From assembly GCA_963824705.1 (NCBI GenBank), contig CAWGQE010000003.1, positions 496,001 through 560,000 of the forward strand: 64,000 nt of DNA, written 5' to 3'. The stretch is from VRUE01 sp963824705 (GTDB lineage Bacteria; Actinomycetota; Thermoleophilia; Solirubrobacterales; 70-9). Made by a program: the position numbers and the translations under genes. Shown here piece by piece: positions 52,788 through 60,400 of this stretch. The notes below the pieces were generated by a model. The model was not told the DNA's origin. It did not search any database and worked only from the letters and a program-made list of their open reading frames with translations. The first letter of the stretch is position 1. Each line of letters starts with the position of its first letter.

Positions 52788-53855
52788 ATGACGGACTTCC
52801 TGGTCAAGCGTGACGATCTTCGCGAGTGCCGCGTCGCCGAGTCGTCGTTGCCTGAGATCGATGCCGGCCAGGCGCTGCTCCGGGTCGACACCTTCGGCCT
52901 CACCGCCAACAACGTCACCTACGCGGTCTTCGGCGAGGCAATGAGCTACTGGGATTTCTTCCCGGCCGAGCCGGGCTGGGGGCGGGTGCCGATGTGGGGC
53001 TTTGCCGAGGTCGAGCGCAGCGAGGCCGAGGGGGTGGAGCCCGGGCAGCGAGTGTTCGGCTACCTGCCGCCCTCCTCGCACCTGGTCGTCGCCCCTGTCG
53101 ACGCCGGCGAGGCCGGCTTCGTAGACGGCTCGCCTCACCGGGAGCCGCTGCCCTCCGCCTACCACCGCTACCTGACCACCGGCGCCGATCCGTTCTACCG
53201 AGCGGATACCGAGGAGATCCAGATGCTGCTGCGGCCGCTCTTCTTCACGTCCTTCCTGATCGACGATCAGCTCGCCGACGAGGGCTTCGCGACGAGCGGC
53301 CCGGTCCTGATCTCCAGCGCCTCGAGCAAGACGGCGATCGCCGCCGCCTTCCTACTCGCGCGGCGCGAGGGTGTCGAGCTGGTTGGCCTGACCTCGCCAG
53401 GCAACGTCGGCTTCGTCGAGGGCTTGGCGATCTACGACCGCACGGTGAGCTACGACGCGATCGACTCGCTCGAGCTCGGCCCCGCCACCTTCGTCGACAT
53501 CGCCGGCGACGGCGAGGTGCGCCGCGCGGTCCACTCGCACTACGGCGACCGGCTCGTCCACAGCATGACCGTGGGTGCCTCCCACTGGGAGGACCTCGGC
53601 GCCGGCGCCGGCGAGCTGCCGGGTCCCAAGCCGACCTTCTTCTTCGCGCCGACCCGCGTCGTCAAGCGTTCCGCGGATTGGGGCCGCGACGGCCTTCAGA
53701 CCAGGGTGGCCGATGCGTGGCACCCCTTTTGCGGGTGGACGGGCGGATGGCTGGAGACGATTCGCGGTCAGGGCTTCGAGGCTCTGCGGGACGCCTATAT
53801 AGATGTGCTCGAGGGTCGCGTCGATCCGGCGCACGCCCACGTGCTTACGCTCTAG
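52788..53855 (+). CDS. DUF2855 family protein
   Basis: 355 aa. FGLTANNVTYAVFGEAMSYW, FFPAEPGWGRVPMWGFAEVE and FFTSFLIDDQLADEGF are DUF2855 signatures. The fold resembles medium-chain dehydrogenases (VLISSASSKTAIAAAFLLAR as the nucleotide region) without the zinc ligands. A reductase role is plausible. It is convergent with the M55 gene, overlapping it by 4 nt. Confidence 0.88.
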   Translation: MTDFLVKRDDLRECRVAESSLPEIDAGQALLRVDTFGLTANNVTYAVFGEAMSYWDFFPAEPGWGRVPMWGFAEVERSEAEGVEPGQRVFGYLPPSSHLVVAPVDAGEAGFVDGSPHREPLPSAYHRYLTTGADPFYRADTEEIQMLLRPLFFTSFLIDDQLADEGFATSGPVLISSASSKTAIAAAFLLARREGVELVGLTSPGNVGFVEGLAIYDRTVSYDAIDSLELGPATFVDIAGDGEVRRAVHSHYGDRLVHSMTVGASHWEDLGAGAGELPGPKPTFFFAPTRVVKRSADWGRDGLQTRVADAWHPFCGWTGGWLETIRGQGFEALRDAYIDVLEGRVDPAHAHVLTL

Positions 53856-54769
53856 ACGGCCCTGGCCAGCCAGCGCCGCTCCTTCGAGCGCATCACCGGC
53901 GTCGCCAGGAGGCTGCCCAACCGCCGCTGCAATGCCCGCGCTCGGGAGTCGTGACCGGCGGGGAGCAACTTGGCCAGCTGCCTGTACTCGCGCGAGACCT
54001 GGCTGTTGCGAAAGACGCCGGCGACAGCGGTGAGCAGCTCGCCGGGCTCGGCGACGACGGTCCTTGCCAGCTCCTCGCCCTCGACCGCGATCCGCAGCTC
54101 GGCCGGATAGCCGCGGGCGGGCGGGGGCAGGAGTGGCGCCGAAAAAGCCGCGCCGATCGACTCCGCAAGCTCGGCGTGGACCATGCCGACCTCACGCGAG
54201 CGTGCCCGGGCTCGTCCCTGGCCCTCCTTGGTCGCCACCCGGCGGGCGCTGCCCAGCTCGGCTTCGCCGAGCTCGTCGAGCATGCAGCGATCGCCGCTGG
54301 CGACCAGCACGGAGATGCCCTCGGCGGCCAGCCCCTGCGCGTAGACCTGCACCTCGTTGAGCGACTGCCCGTCGAGCAGCACCTCCATGTCCCAGACGAA
54401 GGTGTGGGAGCAGAAGCCGCGCGGGTTCGGGGTGCTGGCGTGGTGACCGAGCATCACGACGGCATCGAGCGGGCCGCCGTTCGCCTTCGTCATCGAGGGG
54501 TCGGCCTCGGCCAGAGCAAGGTCGGCGATCGGGCGCACCTCGACTCCGTCGGGCATGCGCCCGCGTTCGATGTTGGTGCCGACCATGTGCCAGTCGCCTA
54601 CCGAGATGCGTTCCGCACCGGCGTCGCGCAGGGCCTCGATCGCGATCAGTACCTCGTCGGTCATCAGTCTGCGGCCGCGCGCGTAAGCGGTCGGGTGCGA
54701 GGGCAGGCAATCGCCGTAGTCGTCGATGCCCGCGATCCCCTCCATGTCCGCCGCGATCAGGATGTTCAC
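53852..54769 (-). CDS. M55 family D-aminopeptidase (DppA-like)
   Basis: 305 aa. The N-terminus MNILIAADMEGIAGI contains the zinc ligands of DppA (D8, E10). VGDWHMVGTN and VVMLGHHAS supply the histidines, and HTFVWDMEVLLDG and GDRCMLDELG are further family blocks. Members hydrolyse D-amino acid peptides in the cytoplasm. The start ATG at 54769 fits the usual N-terminus. It is divergent from the VOC gene. Confidence 0.88.
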   Translation of the reverse strand: MNILIAADMEGIAGIDDYGDCLPSHPTAYARGRRLMTDEVLIAIEALRDAGAERISVGDWHMVGTNIERGRMPDGVEVRPIADLALAEADPSMTKANGGPLDAVVMLGHHASTPNPRGFCSHTFVWDMEVLLDGQSLNEVQVYAQGLAAEGISVLVASGDRCMLDELGEAELGSARRVATKEGQGRARARSREVGMVHAELAESIGAAFSAPLLPPPARGYPAELRIAVEGEELARTVVAEPGELLTAVAGVFRNSQVSREYRQLAKLLPAGHDSRARALQRRLGSLLATPVMRSKERRWLARAV

Positions 54770-54836
54770 GCTTCAAGCGTATCCACGGGGGTAGCCTGAA
54801 CACACGCTTCTGACGATTCCGCCGAACGGAGGGCAC

Positions 54837-55196
54837 ATGATCAGCAAGACCGACTTCATCGGGATCCCGTCGCAGGACGCCGAGCGCTCGCGCACCTTCT
54901 ATGTCGAGACGCTGGGGCTGCGGCCAGACGAGCACGGCCGATTCGAGTTCTGGGTGGGAGACACTTGCTTCGGCATCTGGGAGCCAGCCAAAATGGGCAT
55001 GGAGTTCGCGCCGCAGAAGAACGCCCACCCGGCACTGCACGTCGACGACGTCGTGGCGGCACGGGCGGAGCTCGAGGCGAAAGGCGTTGAGTTCAACGGC
55101 GAGATCTTCGACACCGGCGTCTGCCACATGGCCTTCTTCACCGACCCTGACGGCAACGATCTGATGCTGCATAACCGCTACGCCCCCTACGAGTGA
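54837..55196 (+). CDS. VOC-family protein
   Basis: 119 aa. FIGIPSQDAERSRTFYVETL, HPALHVDDVVAARAELEAKG and FTDPDGNDLMLHNRY are VOC signatures; the usual metal ligands are not conserved with certainty. It forms an operon with the DHFR-like gene 7 nt downstream. A binding or dioxygenase-type function is possible. Confidence 0.88.
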   Translation: MISKTDFIGIPSQDAERSRTFYVETLGLRPDEHGRFEFWVGDTCFGIWEPAKMGMEFAPQKNAHPALHVDDVVAARAELEAKGVEFNGEIFDTGVCHMAFFTDPDGNDLMLHNRYAPYE

Positions 55197-55203
55197 GCAG
55201 CCG

Positions 55204-55842
55204 ATGCCGAAGCTGAGGTTCGAAATCTCGATCTCGCTCGACGGCTATGTCGCCGGGCCGAACCAGAGCGAGGAGAACCCGCTCGGCGAAGGCGGCGAGC
55301 AGTTGCACGAGTGGGTCTTTCCCCTCGCCGCCTGGCGCGAGCCGCATGGCCGCGAGGGGGGAGAGGTCAACGCCAGCTCTGCTTTGATCGAGGAAGCGCA
55401 GAGCGGTATCGGGGCCGTGATCATGGGCCGCAACATGTTCGGTGGTGGCCCGGGCCCGTGGGGTGAGGATCCGTGGCAGGGCTGGTGGGGCGAGGAGCCG
55501 CCCTTCCGCACGCCGGTCTTCGTCCTCACCCACCACGAGCGCGAGCCGCTGACCTTGGGCGAGACCACCTTCAACTTCGTCACCGACGGGATCGAGTCGG
55601 CGCTGGAGCAGGCGAAGCAGGCGGCCGGCGAGCTGGACGTCCATATTGGCGGCGGGGCCGAGGCCGGCCGGCAGTACCTGTCGGCGGGCTTGATCGACCA
55701 GATGCAGCTCAACGTGGTGCCGCTCCTGCTCGGCGACGGGACCCGGCTCTTCGAGGCCGGCACCGGTGAGGGTCGCAAGCTGGAGCAGATCCTCGTCGTC
55801 GACGCGCCCGGCGTCACGCACCTGCGCTATCGCGTCGCCTAG
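55204..55842 (+). CDS. Dihydrofolate reductase family (RibD C-terminal-like) protein
   Basis: 212 aa. ISISLDGYVAGPNQSEENPL at the N-terminus, GAVIMGRNMFGGGPGPWG and HIGGGAEAGRQYLSAGLIDQ are the signature blocks of DHFR-superfamily/RibD-like reductases common in actinobacteria. It lacks the deaminase part of true RibD and is probably a stand-alone NADPH-linked reductase of unknown substrate. Confidence 0.88.
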   Translation: MPKLRFEISISLDGYVAGPNQSEENPLGEGGEQLHEWVFPLAAWREPHGREGGEVNASSALIEEAQSGIGAVIMGRNMFGGGPGPWGEDPWQGWWGEEPPFRTPVFVLTHHEREPLTLGETTFNFVTDGIESALEQAKQAAGELDVHIGGGAEAGRQYLSAGLIDQMQLNVVPLLLGDGTRLFEAGTGEGRKLEQILVVDAPGVTHLRYRVA

Positions 55843-55873
55843 TCCGTTGCCTCCATCGGGAGGCGGCTCGAGC

Positions 55874-56332
55874 TCAACGAATCAGCGGGGTGTAGACAAA
55901 ATCGGTTGCTGCACCGAATGAGCGGGCCGCCTCGATCACAACGCTGTCTCTCTCCTTGGCCAGTGCCTCTAGGGTCGTGCACGGCTGGCCAAGATCATCC
56001 ACGACTCCCTGTGGCATGCCGAGCAGGAATGCCTTGACGATCCTCTCGTCGTCGCCCTCCAAGCGGTTTGCGAGTACGTGGGACGAGATGGATCGCAGCA
56101 GGTCGAGCCGCTCGTAAAGTCGGTCATTTGGCTCGGACTTCCCCGAAGACCAATTTCCGACCGCGCTGGTCTTGACGCCTAATGCTTTGGCGATATGAGC
56201 ATGGGTCAAGCCGCAGCTCTGGAGTAGGTGTATGACCACACGTGGGGTGCGCGGTTGGCTCAATAAGTAACTGAGCTCCGAGCTGGTGACCCGAGGGAGA
56301 GAGGGGCGCTTTGGGCGACGTGAGCCAGTCAT
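55874..56332 (-). CDS. HTH regulator, possibly antitoxin-like
   Basis: 152 aa from ATG at 56332 (MTGSRRPKR), with AAGGAGG 9 nt upstream. An HTH lies near 43-65 (GLTHAHIAKALGVKTSAVGN), with LYERLDLLRSISSHVLANRL after it. The C-terminal LGMPQGVVDDLGQPC and FGAATDFVYTPL blocks are not recognised. It may repress the divergent gene at 56495, with which it shares an AT-rich divergent promoter. Confidence 0.7.
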   Translation of the reverse strand: MTGSRRPKRPSLPRVTSSELSYLLSQPRTPRVVIHLLQSCGLTHAHIAKALGVKTSAVGNWSSGKSEPNDRLYERLDLLRSISSHVLANRLEGDDERIVKAFLLGMPQGVVDDLGQPCTTLEALAKERDSVVIEAARSFGAATDFVYTPLIR

Positions 56333-56385
56333 CCTGTGCACCCTCCTTGTCAATTAACAGGCAATTTACAAATGATTGGCTGGGA

Positions 56386-56413
56386 AATATACCAGTCGAT
56401 TTCGTAATGTCAA
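56386..56413 (-). promoter_or_regulatory. Promoter of the HTH gene (leftward)
   Basis: Read leftward: -35 TTGACA (56413-56408), 16-nt spacer, -10 TATATT (56391-56386). Expected start near 56379, then AAGGAGG and ATG at 56332. Confidence 0.6.
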
Positions 56414-56437
56414 CCAAAATTCTACGCGAGATCTACA

Positions 56438-56466
56438 TTGACAAGGACTCTGGCCGTATATATAGT
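56438..56466 (+). promoter_or_regulatory. Promoter of the 56495 gene (rightward)
   Basis: TTGACA (56438-56443), a 17-nt spacer, TATAGT (56461-56466): a near-consensus housekeeping promoter, rare in this GC-rich window. Expected start about 56473, so the coding start must be the ATG at 56495, not 56438. Confidence 0.65.
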
Positions 56467-56494
56467 CCTTGTCCCTTCAGGAAGGAGAGGCTTC

Positions 56495-57025
56495 ATGGTG
56501 AGGCATCCAACCCTCGGTTTCGAGATTTCTACGGCGCCGGAAGACGTGATCCATGTGGTCGTTGGGGATTTGACTCGCCCAGTGACGGAACTTGCCCATG
56601 CCCCGAAGCCGTTGTCCGGGATCCGGGAGATCGTTTCATCGCCCAACTACGCGTTTGCTGCGCGACGCTATTTGCGGGAAATGGAATCCAACGGGTACAG
56701 CACCAAGCGGATCATCCAGTTGATGAACGAGCCGACCCCTTTCACGAGGATTTGCATCAGGGGGGAGTTCGCGGAGTTGCCGATGGGCACCGCCCTCAAG
56801 GCCGTGACGCCCGCACAAGAGCGGGTCTGCATTGCGGCGCTACAGCTCGCTCGACGGTGTGACGTCGAGGGCTTCAGACTGCGCGAGGCGCGTCGGGAAC
56901 GGCCACGCATGCTCTTTTTGCCCTCGGCTGTGGCAGATGCGATTGCCGTCGTCGATTGTCACCATTTCGTTCCGGCTCACCTGCTGCCGCCCGGCTTTGG
57001 CGACTTCTTCGAGTTCGGCAGATAG
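56495..57025 (+). CDS. Unrecognised protein divergent from HTH gene
   Basis: 176 aa from ATG at 56495 (MVRHPTLGFEIST), chosen because the promoter at 56438-56466 and the aggaaggagag site point there. It is soluble and basic in the middle (YLREMESNGYSTKRIIQLMN). LREARRERPRMLFLPSAVAD and VVDCHHFVPAHLLPPGFGDF are distinctive but not recognised. Paired with the divergent HTH gene and low local GC, it could be a regulated accessory or toxin-like protein. Confidence 0.6.
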   Translation: MVRHPTLGFEISTAPEDVIHVVVGDLTRPVTELAHAPKPLSGIREIVSSPNYAFAARRYLREMESNGYSTKRIIQLMNEPTPFTRICIRGEFAELPMGTALKAVTPAQERVCIAALQLARRCDVEGFRLREARRERPRMLFLPSAVADAIAVVDCHHFVPAHLLPPGFGDFFEFGR

Positions 57026-57099
57026 CGCGGGAGGTCTCACGGGCAGGCACGCGATGAGGATCACACTGGCTGACCAGCCAACATGCGAGAATCCACTCC

Positions 57100-58611
57100 G
57101 TGGCCGAGGGGTTGCCCGAACATCTCGATGTGCTGATCGTCGGTGCCGGCCTCTCCGGTGTCGGCGCCGCCTGGCACCTGCAGGACCGCTCGCCCGCTAA
57201 GAGCTACGCGATCCTCGAGGCCCGCGGCGACCTCGGCGGCACCTGGGATCTCTTCCGCTATCCGGGTATCCGCTCCGACTCGGACATGCATACGCTCGGC
57301 TACCGCTTCAAGCCGTGGACCGCTTCGAAGTCGATCACCGACGGCGACTCGATCCTCGAGTACGTGCGACAGACGGCAAGAGAGAGCGGAATCGACCGGC
57401 GGATCCACTTCCACCACCGCGTGGCGAGCGCCGCGTGGTCGAGTGCCGAGAGCCGCTGGACGGTCGAGGCCGAACGCACCGATACGGGGGAGACCGTGCG
57501 GCTGACCTGCGGCTTTCTCTGGGCCTGTAGCGGCTACTACCGTTACGACGAGGGGTACACGCCCGAGTTCGAGGGGGTCGACCGGTTCGCCGGCCCGGTG
57601 GTCCACCCGCAGCACTGGCCCGCGGACCTCGATTACGGCGGCAAGAAGGTGGTCGTGATCGGCAGCGGCGCCACCGCGGTGACGCTGGTGCCGTCGATGG
57701 CGAAGGAGGCGGCACACGTGACGATGCTGCAGCGCTCGCCCACCTACGTCGCCTCGCTGCCGGCCGAAGACCCGATCGCCACCAGGTTGCGCCGTCGCCT
57801 GCCGGAGCGTGCCGCCTACGCGGTGGTGCGCTGGAAGAACGTGCTGATCCAGGCGGCCTTCTACCAGCTCAGTCGTCGCCGGCCGGAGCTGATCAAGCGA
57901 TGGATTCGCAAAGGCGTCGTGCGTTCGCTGCCGCCCGGCTATGACGTGGACAAGCACTTCAAGCCGCGCTACAACCCGTGGGACCAGCGCATGTGCCTGG
58001 TCCCCGACGGCGATCTCTTCAGGTCGATCTCCAAGGGCGAGGCCTCGGTCGTCACCGACCGGATCGCCACCATCACCGAGCGCGGGATCGAGCTCGATTC
58101 GGGCGAGGAGCTGGAGGCCGACGTGATCGTCACCGCGACGGGTCTCAACCTGCTTTTCCTCGGTGGGATCGAGCTGACCGTCGACGGTGAGGAGCTCGAC
58201 GTGCCGAGCAAGATGACCTACAAGGGCATGATGCTTAGCGGGGTGCCGAACATGGCTTTCACCGTCGGCTACACCAACGCCTCCTGGACTTTGAAGGCGG
58301 ACCTCACCTCCGAGTACGTATGTCGCCTGCTCAACCACATGGATGCACACGGCTACAAACGCTGCGTGGCCGAGGTCGACCCCTCGGTGAGCGAGGAGCC
58401 GCTGCTCGACTTCACCTCCGGTTACGTGCAGCGCTCGCTCGACCGCTTCCCCAAACAGGGCTCGAAGGAGCCCTGGAAGCTGCGCCAGAACTACGTCTTC
58501 GACATCCGCACGATCCGGCGCGGCGCGATCGACGACGGCGCCATGCGGTTCGGCAAGCAAGACGACTCCTCGCGACACGAGCGAGTCGGACACGGACATC
58601 ACCACGAGTGA
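57100..58611 (+). CDS. Flavin-containing monooxygenase (Baeyer-Villiger type, EthA-like)
   Basis: 503 aa from GTG at 57100. First FAD motif VLIVGAGLSGVGAAWHL (GxGxxG), BVMO-type GDLGGTWDLFRYPGIRSD, NADPH motif VVVIGSGATAVTLVPSM (near 184) and the FxGxxxHxxxW-like VHPQHWP are visible. The length matches EthA/AlmA-type BVMOs. It oxidises ketones, sulfides or related substrates. A His-rich tail (ERVGHGHHHE) ends it. The flavodoxin-type gene 40 nt downstream may supply reduced flavin. Confidence 0.9.
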   Translation: MAEGLPEHLDVLIVGAGLSGVGAAWHLQDRSPAKSYAILEARGDLGGTWDLFRYPGIRSDSDMHTLGYRFKPWTASKSITDGDSILEYVRQTARESGIDRRIHFHHRVASAAWSSAESRWTVEAERTDTGETVRLTCGFLWACSGYYRYDEGYTPEFEGVDRFAGPVVHPQHWPADLDYGGKKVVVIGSGATAVTLVPSMAKEAAHVTMLQRSPTYVASLPAEDPIATRLRRRLPERAAYAVVRWKNVLIQAAFYQLSRRRPELIKRWIRKGVVRSLPPGYDVDKHFKPRYNPWDQRMCLVPDGDLFRSISKGEASVVTDRIATITERGIELDSGEELEADVIVTATGLNLLFLGGIELTVDGEELDVPSKMTYKGMMLSGVPNMAFTVGYTNASWTLKADLTSEYVCRLLNHMDAHGYKRCVAEVDPSVSEEPLLDFTSGYVQRSLDRFPKQGSKEPWKLRQNYVFDIRTIRRGAIDDGAMRFGKQDDSSRHERVGHGHHHE

Positions 58612-58651
58612 GCCTGGCGATAGCTCCGGCGGCATAGACTGCGGCGGCGCG

Positions 58652-59401
58652 ATGACCGACCTGACCGAGAAGCAGGCAGAGCTCTGCGAGAGCAGCGAGA
58701 CCGACTACTCGGACCTCAAGGCGCTCTTCGTCAACTGCACCCTGAAGCGCAGTCCCGAGGTGTCGAACACGCAGGGGCTGATGGACATCTCGATGGAGAT
58801 CATGCGCCGCAACGGCGTCGGGGTCGAGGGCATACGCGCGGTCGACCACGAGATCGCCACTGGCGTCTGGCCCGACATGACCGAACACGGTTGGGAGGTG
58901 GACGAGTGGCCGGCGATCTTCGAGAAAGTGATGGCAGCCGACATCCTCGTCCTCGGCATGTCGATCTGGCTGGGCGAGAAGTCGTCGGTCGCGACTCAGA
59001 TCGTCGAGCGCCTCTACGGCAACTCGCACCTGCTCAATGAGGCCGGTCAGTACGCCTACTACGGCCGCGTCGGCGGCTGCTTGGTGACGGGCAACGAGGA
59101 CGGGGTCAAGCACTGCGCGATGAACGTCCTCTACTCGCTGCAGCATCTCGGCTACACGATTCCGCCCCAGGCCGACTCGGGCTGGATCGGCGAGGCTGGG
59201 CCGGGGCCGTCCTATCTGGACGAGGGCTCGGGCGGGCCGGAGAACGACTTCACCAACCGCAACACCACCTTCGCTGCCTGGAACATGCTGCACCTGGCGC
59301 GCATGCTCAAGGACGCCGGGGGCATCCCCGCGCACGGCAACCAGCGCACCGCCTGGGACGCTGGCTGCAGTTTCGACTTCCCCAATCCGGACTACCGCTA
59401 G
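58652..59401 (+). CDS. Flavodoxin-family NAD(P)H-dependent oxidoreductase
   Basis: 249 aa. ALFVNCTLKRSPEVSNTQGL starts the FMN-binding phosphate loop, ADILVLGMSIWLGEKSSVAT is the second FMN segment, and GRVGGCLVTGNEDGVKHCAM the third. It matches NADPH-dependent FMN reductase/flavodoxin-like proteins of actinobacteria. It probably works with the neighbouring monooxygenase. The 3' end overlaps the exonuclease gene by 4 nt, tail to tail. Confidence 0.88.
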   Translation: MTDLTEKQAELCESSETDYSDLKALFVNCTLKRSPEVSNTQGLMDISMEIMRRNGVGVEGIRAVDHEIATGVWPDMTEHGWEVDEWPAIFEKVMAADILVLGMSIWLGEKSSVATQIVERLYGNSHLLNEAGQYAYYGRVGGCLVTGNEDGVKHCAMNVLYSLQHLGYTIPPQADSGWIGEAGPGPSYLDEGSGGPENDFTNRNTTFAAWNMLHLARMLKDAGGIPAHGNQRTAWDAGCSFDFPNPDYR

Positions 59402-60273
59402 TCGGCATTCGCTTCGAGGCGCTCGGCGAGTCGGTTCATGCCGTGCTCGCGGGCGGCTGCCGTGGCGCCGGCCCAGTCGGTCTCGCGGTCGGCTGGCGGT
59501 TCGACCCCGGCGTCGCGCAGGGTGGCGATGTCCTTGAAGGCGAGCAGATCGTCGCGGGCGTCGATCAGGGCGGCGCGCAGTTTCGGCCGCTGCTCGCGGA
59601 TCGCGTTGTCGAGGATCGCCTCGAGCGAGCCGTGACGACGCAGCAGGTCGGCGGCCGTCTTCGGTCCCACCCCCTTGGCGCCGGGCAGGCCGTCGGAGGG
59701 GTCGCCGCGCAGGGCGATGAAGTCGGGCACCAGCTCCGGGTCGATGCCGTAGCGCTCGCGCACCTCCGCCGGGCCGACCTCTTCGGCACCTTTGCCGCCA
59801 CCGGTTTTGACGTAGAGAACGGTGACCCGCTCGCCGGCGCACTGGTACATGTCGCGGTCGCCGGTCAGCAGCAGCGCGTGCCCGCCCGCCTCGGCCTCGC
59901 GGTTGGCATAGGTGCCGAGCAGGTCGTCGGCCTCGAGCGAGTCGCTGGTAGCCACCGTCCAGCCAAACGCTTCGAAGAAGCCGCGCGCCGCTGCGAACTG
60001 CGGCGAGAGATCGTCAGGCATAGCCGCCTCACGCTCAGCGTGGTAAGCGGGATACAGCTCAGTGCGGTACGAAGCCGCGTCCGGCCCAAAGCACAGAACA
60101 ACCGCCCGCGGCCCATGAACTTCAATCTCCCGCAACACAAGGTTGGCCGTCCCCAGCAGCGCATTCACTGGCTTCCCGTCAGTCCCGACGATCGAATCGG
60201 GCAACGCATAGAAAGCGCGAAACAGCATCGAAGGCGTGTCGACGACCAGCAGGGGCTTGGACGTAATGCTCAC
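59398..60273 (-). CDS. 5'-3' exonuclease (PolI N-terminal/FEN-type)
   Basis: 291 aa from GTG at 60273. LLVVDTPSMLFRAFYALPDS, SDSLEADDLLGTYANREAEA, LLLTGDRDMYQC, PDFIALRGDPSDGLPGAKGV and GPKTAADLLRRHGSL are the metal-binding Asp/Glu blocks and helix-hairpin-helix of FEN/PolI exonucleases. It has no polymerase domain. It removes RNA primers or flaps. The gene is divergent from DUF3556, with the whole gap occupied by a palindromic element. Confidence 0.92.
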   Translation of the reverse strand: MSITSKPLLVVDTPSMLFRAFYALPDSIVGTDGKPVNALLGTANLVLREIEVHGPRAVVLCFGPDAASYRTELYPAYHAEREAAMPDDLSPQFAAARGFFEAFGWTVATSDSLEADDLLGTYANREAEAGGHALLLTGDRDMYQCAGERVTVLYVKTGGGKGAEEVGPAEVRERYGIDPELVPDFIALRGDPSDGLPGAKGVGPKTAADLLRRHGSLEAILDNAIREQRPKLRAALIDARDDLLAFKDIATLRDAGVEPPADRETDWAGATAAAREHGMNRLAERLEANAD

Positions 60274-60276
60274 CGT

Positions 60277-60395
60277 AGGAGCCTATCCCGGTAGGGCTGA
60301 AACGTCTTGTACTTTTTCGGTGCCAGGCCGCGGGCGCCAGCCCACCCGCGATCCACCGAAAAAGTTAAGTGAAAGCCCTACCGGGATAGGCTCCT
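60277..60395. repeat. MITE-like palindromic element B
   Basis: Terminal 22-nt inverted repeats (left 60277-60298, starting aggagcctatcccggt; right 60374-60395) are exactly complementary. An inner pair, actttttcggtg (60311-60322) and caccgaaaaagt (60354-60365), completes the palindrome. It fills the gap between divergent genes, leaving 3 nt on one side and 5 nt on the other. Like element A, it starts near gagcct and has no coding capacity. Confidence 0.75.
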
Positions 60396-60400
60396 CAAAC

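Noticed and set aside
56438..56494. Upstream start for the 56495 gene
   Set aside because: It lies within the predicted promoter, upstream of the expected transcript start.
57061..58635. 524-aa frame antisense to the monooxygenase
   Set aside because: It mirrors a well-supported gene and lacks any domain pattern.
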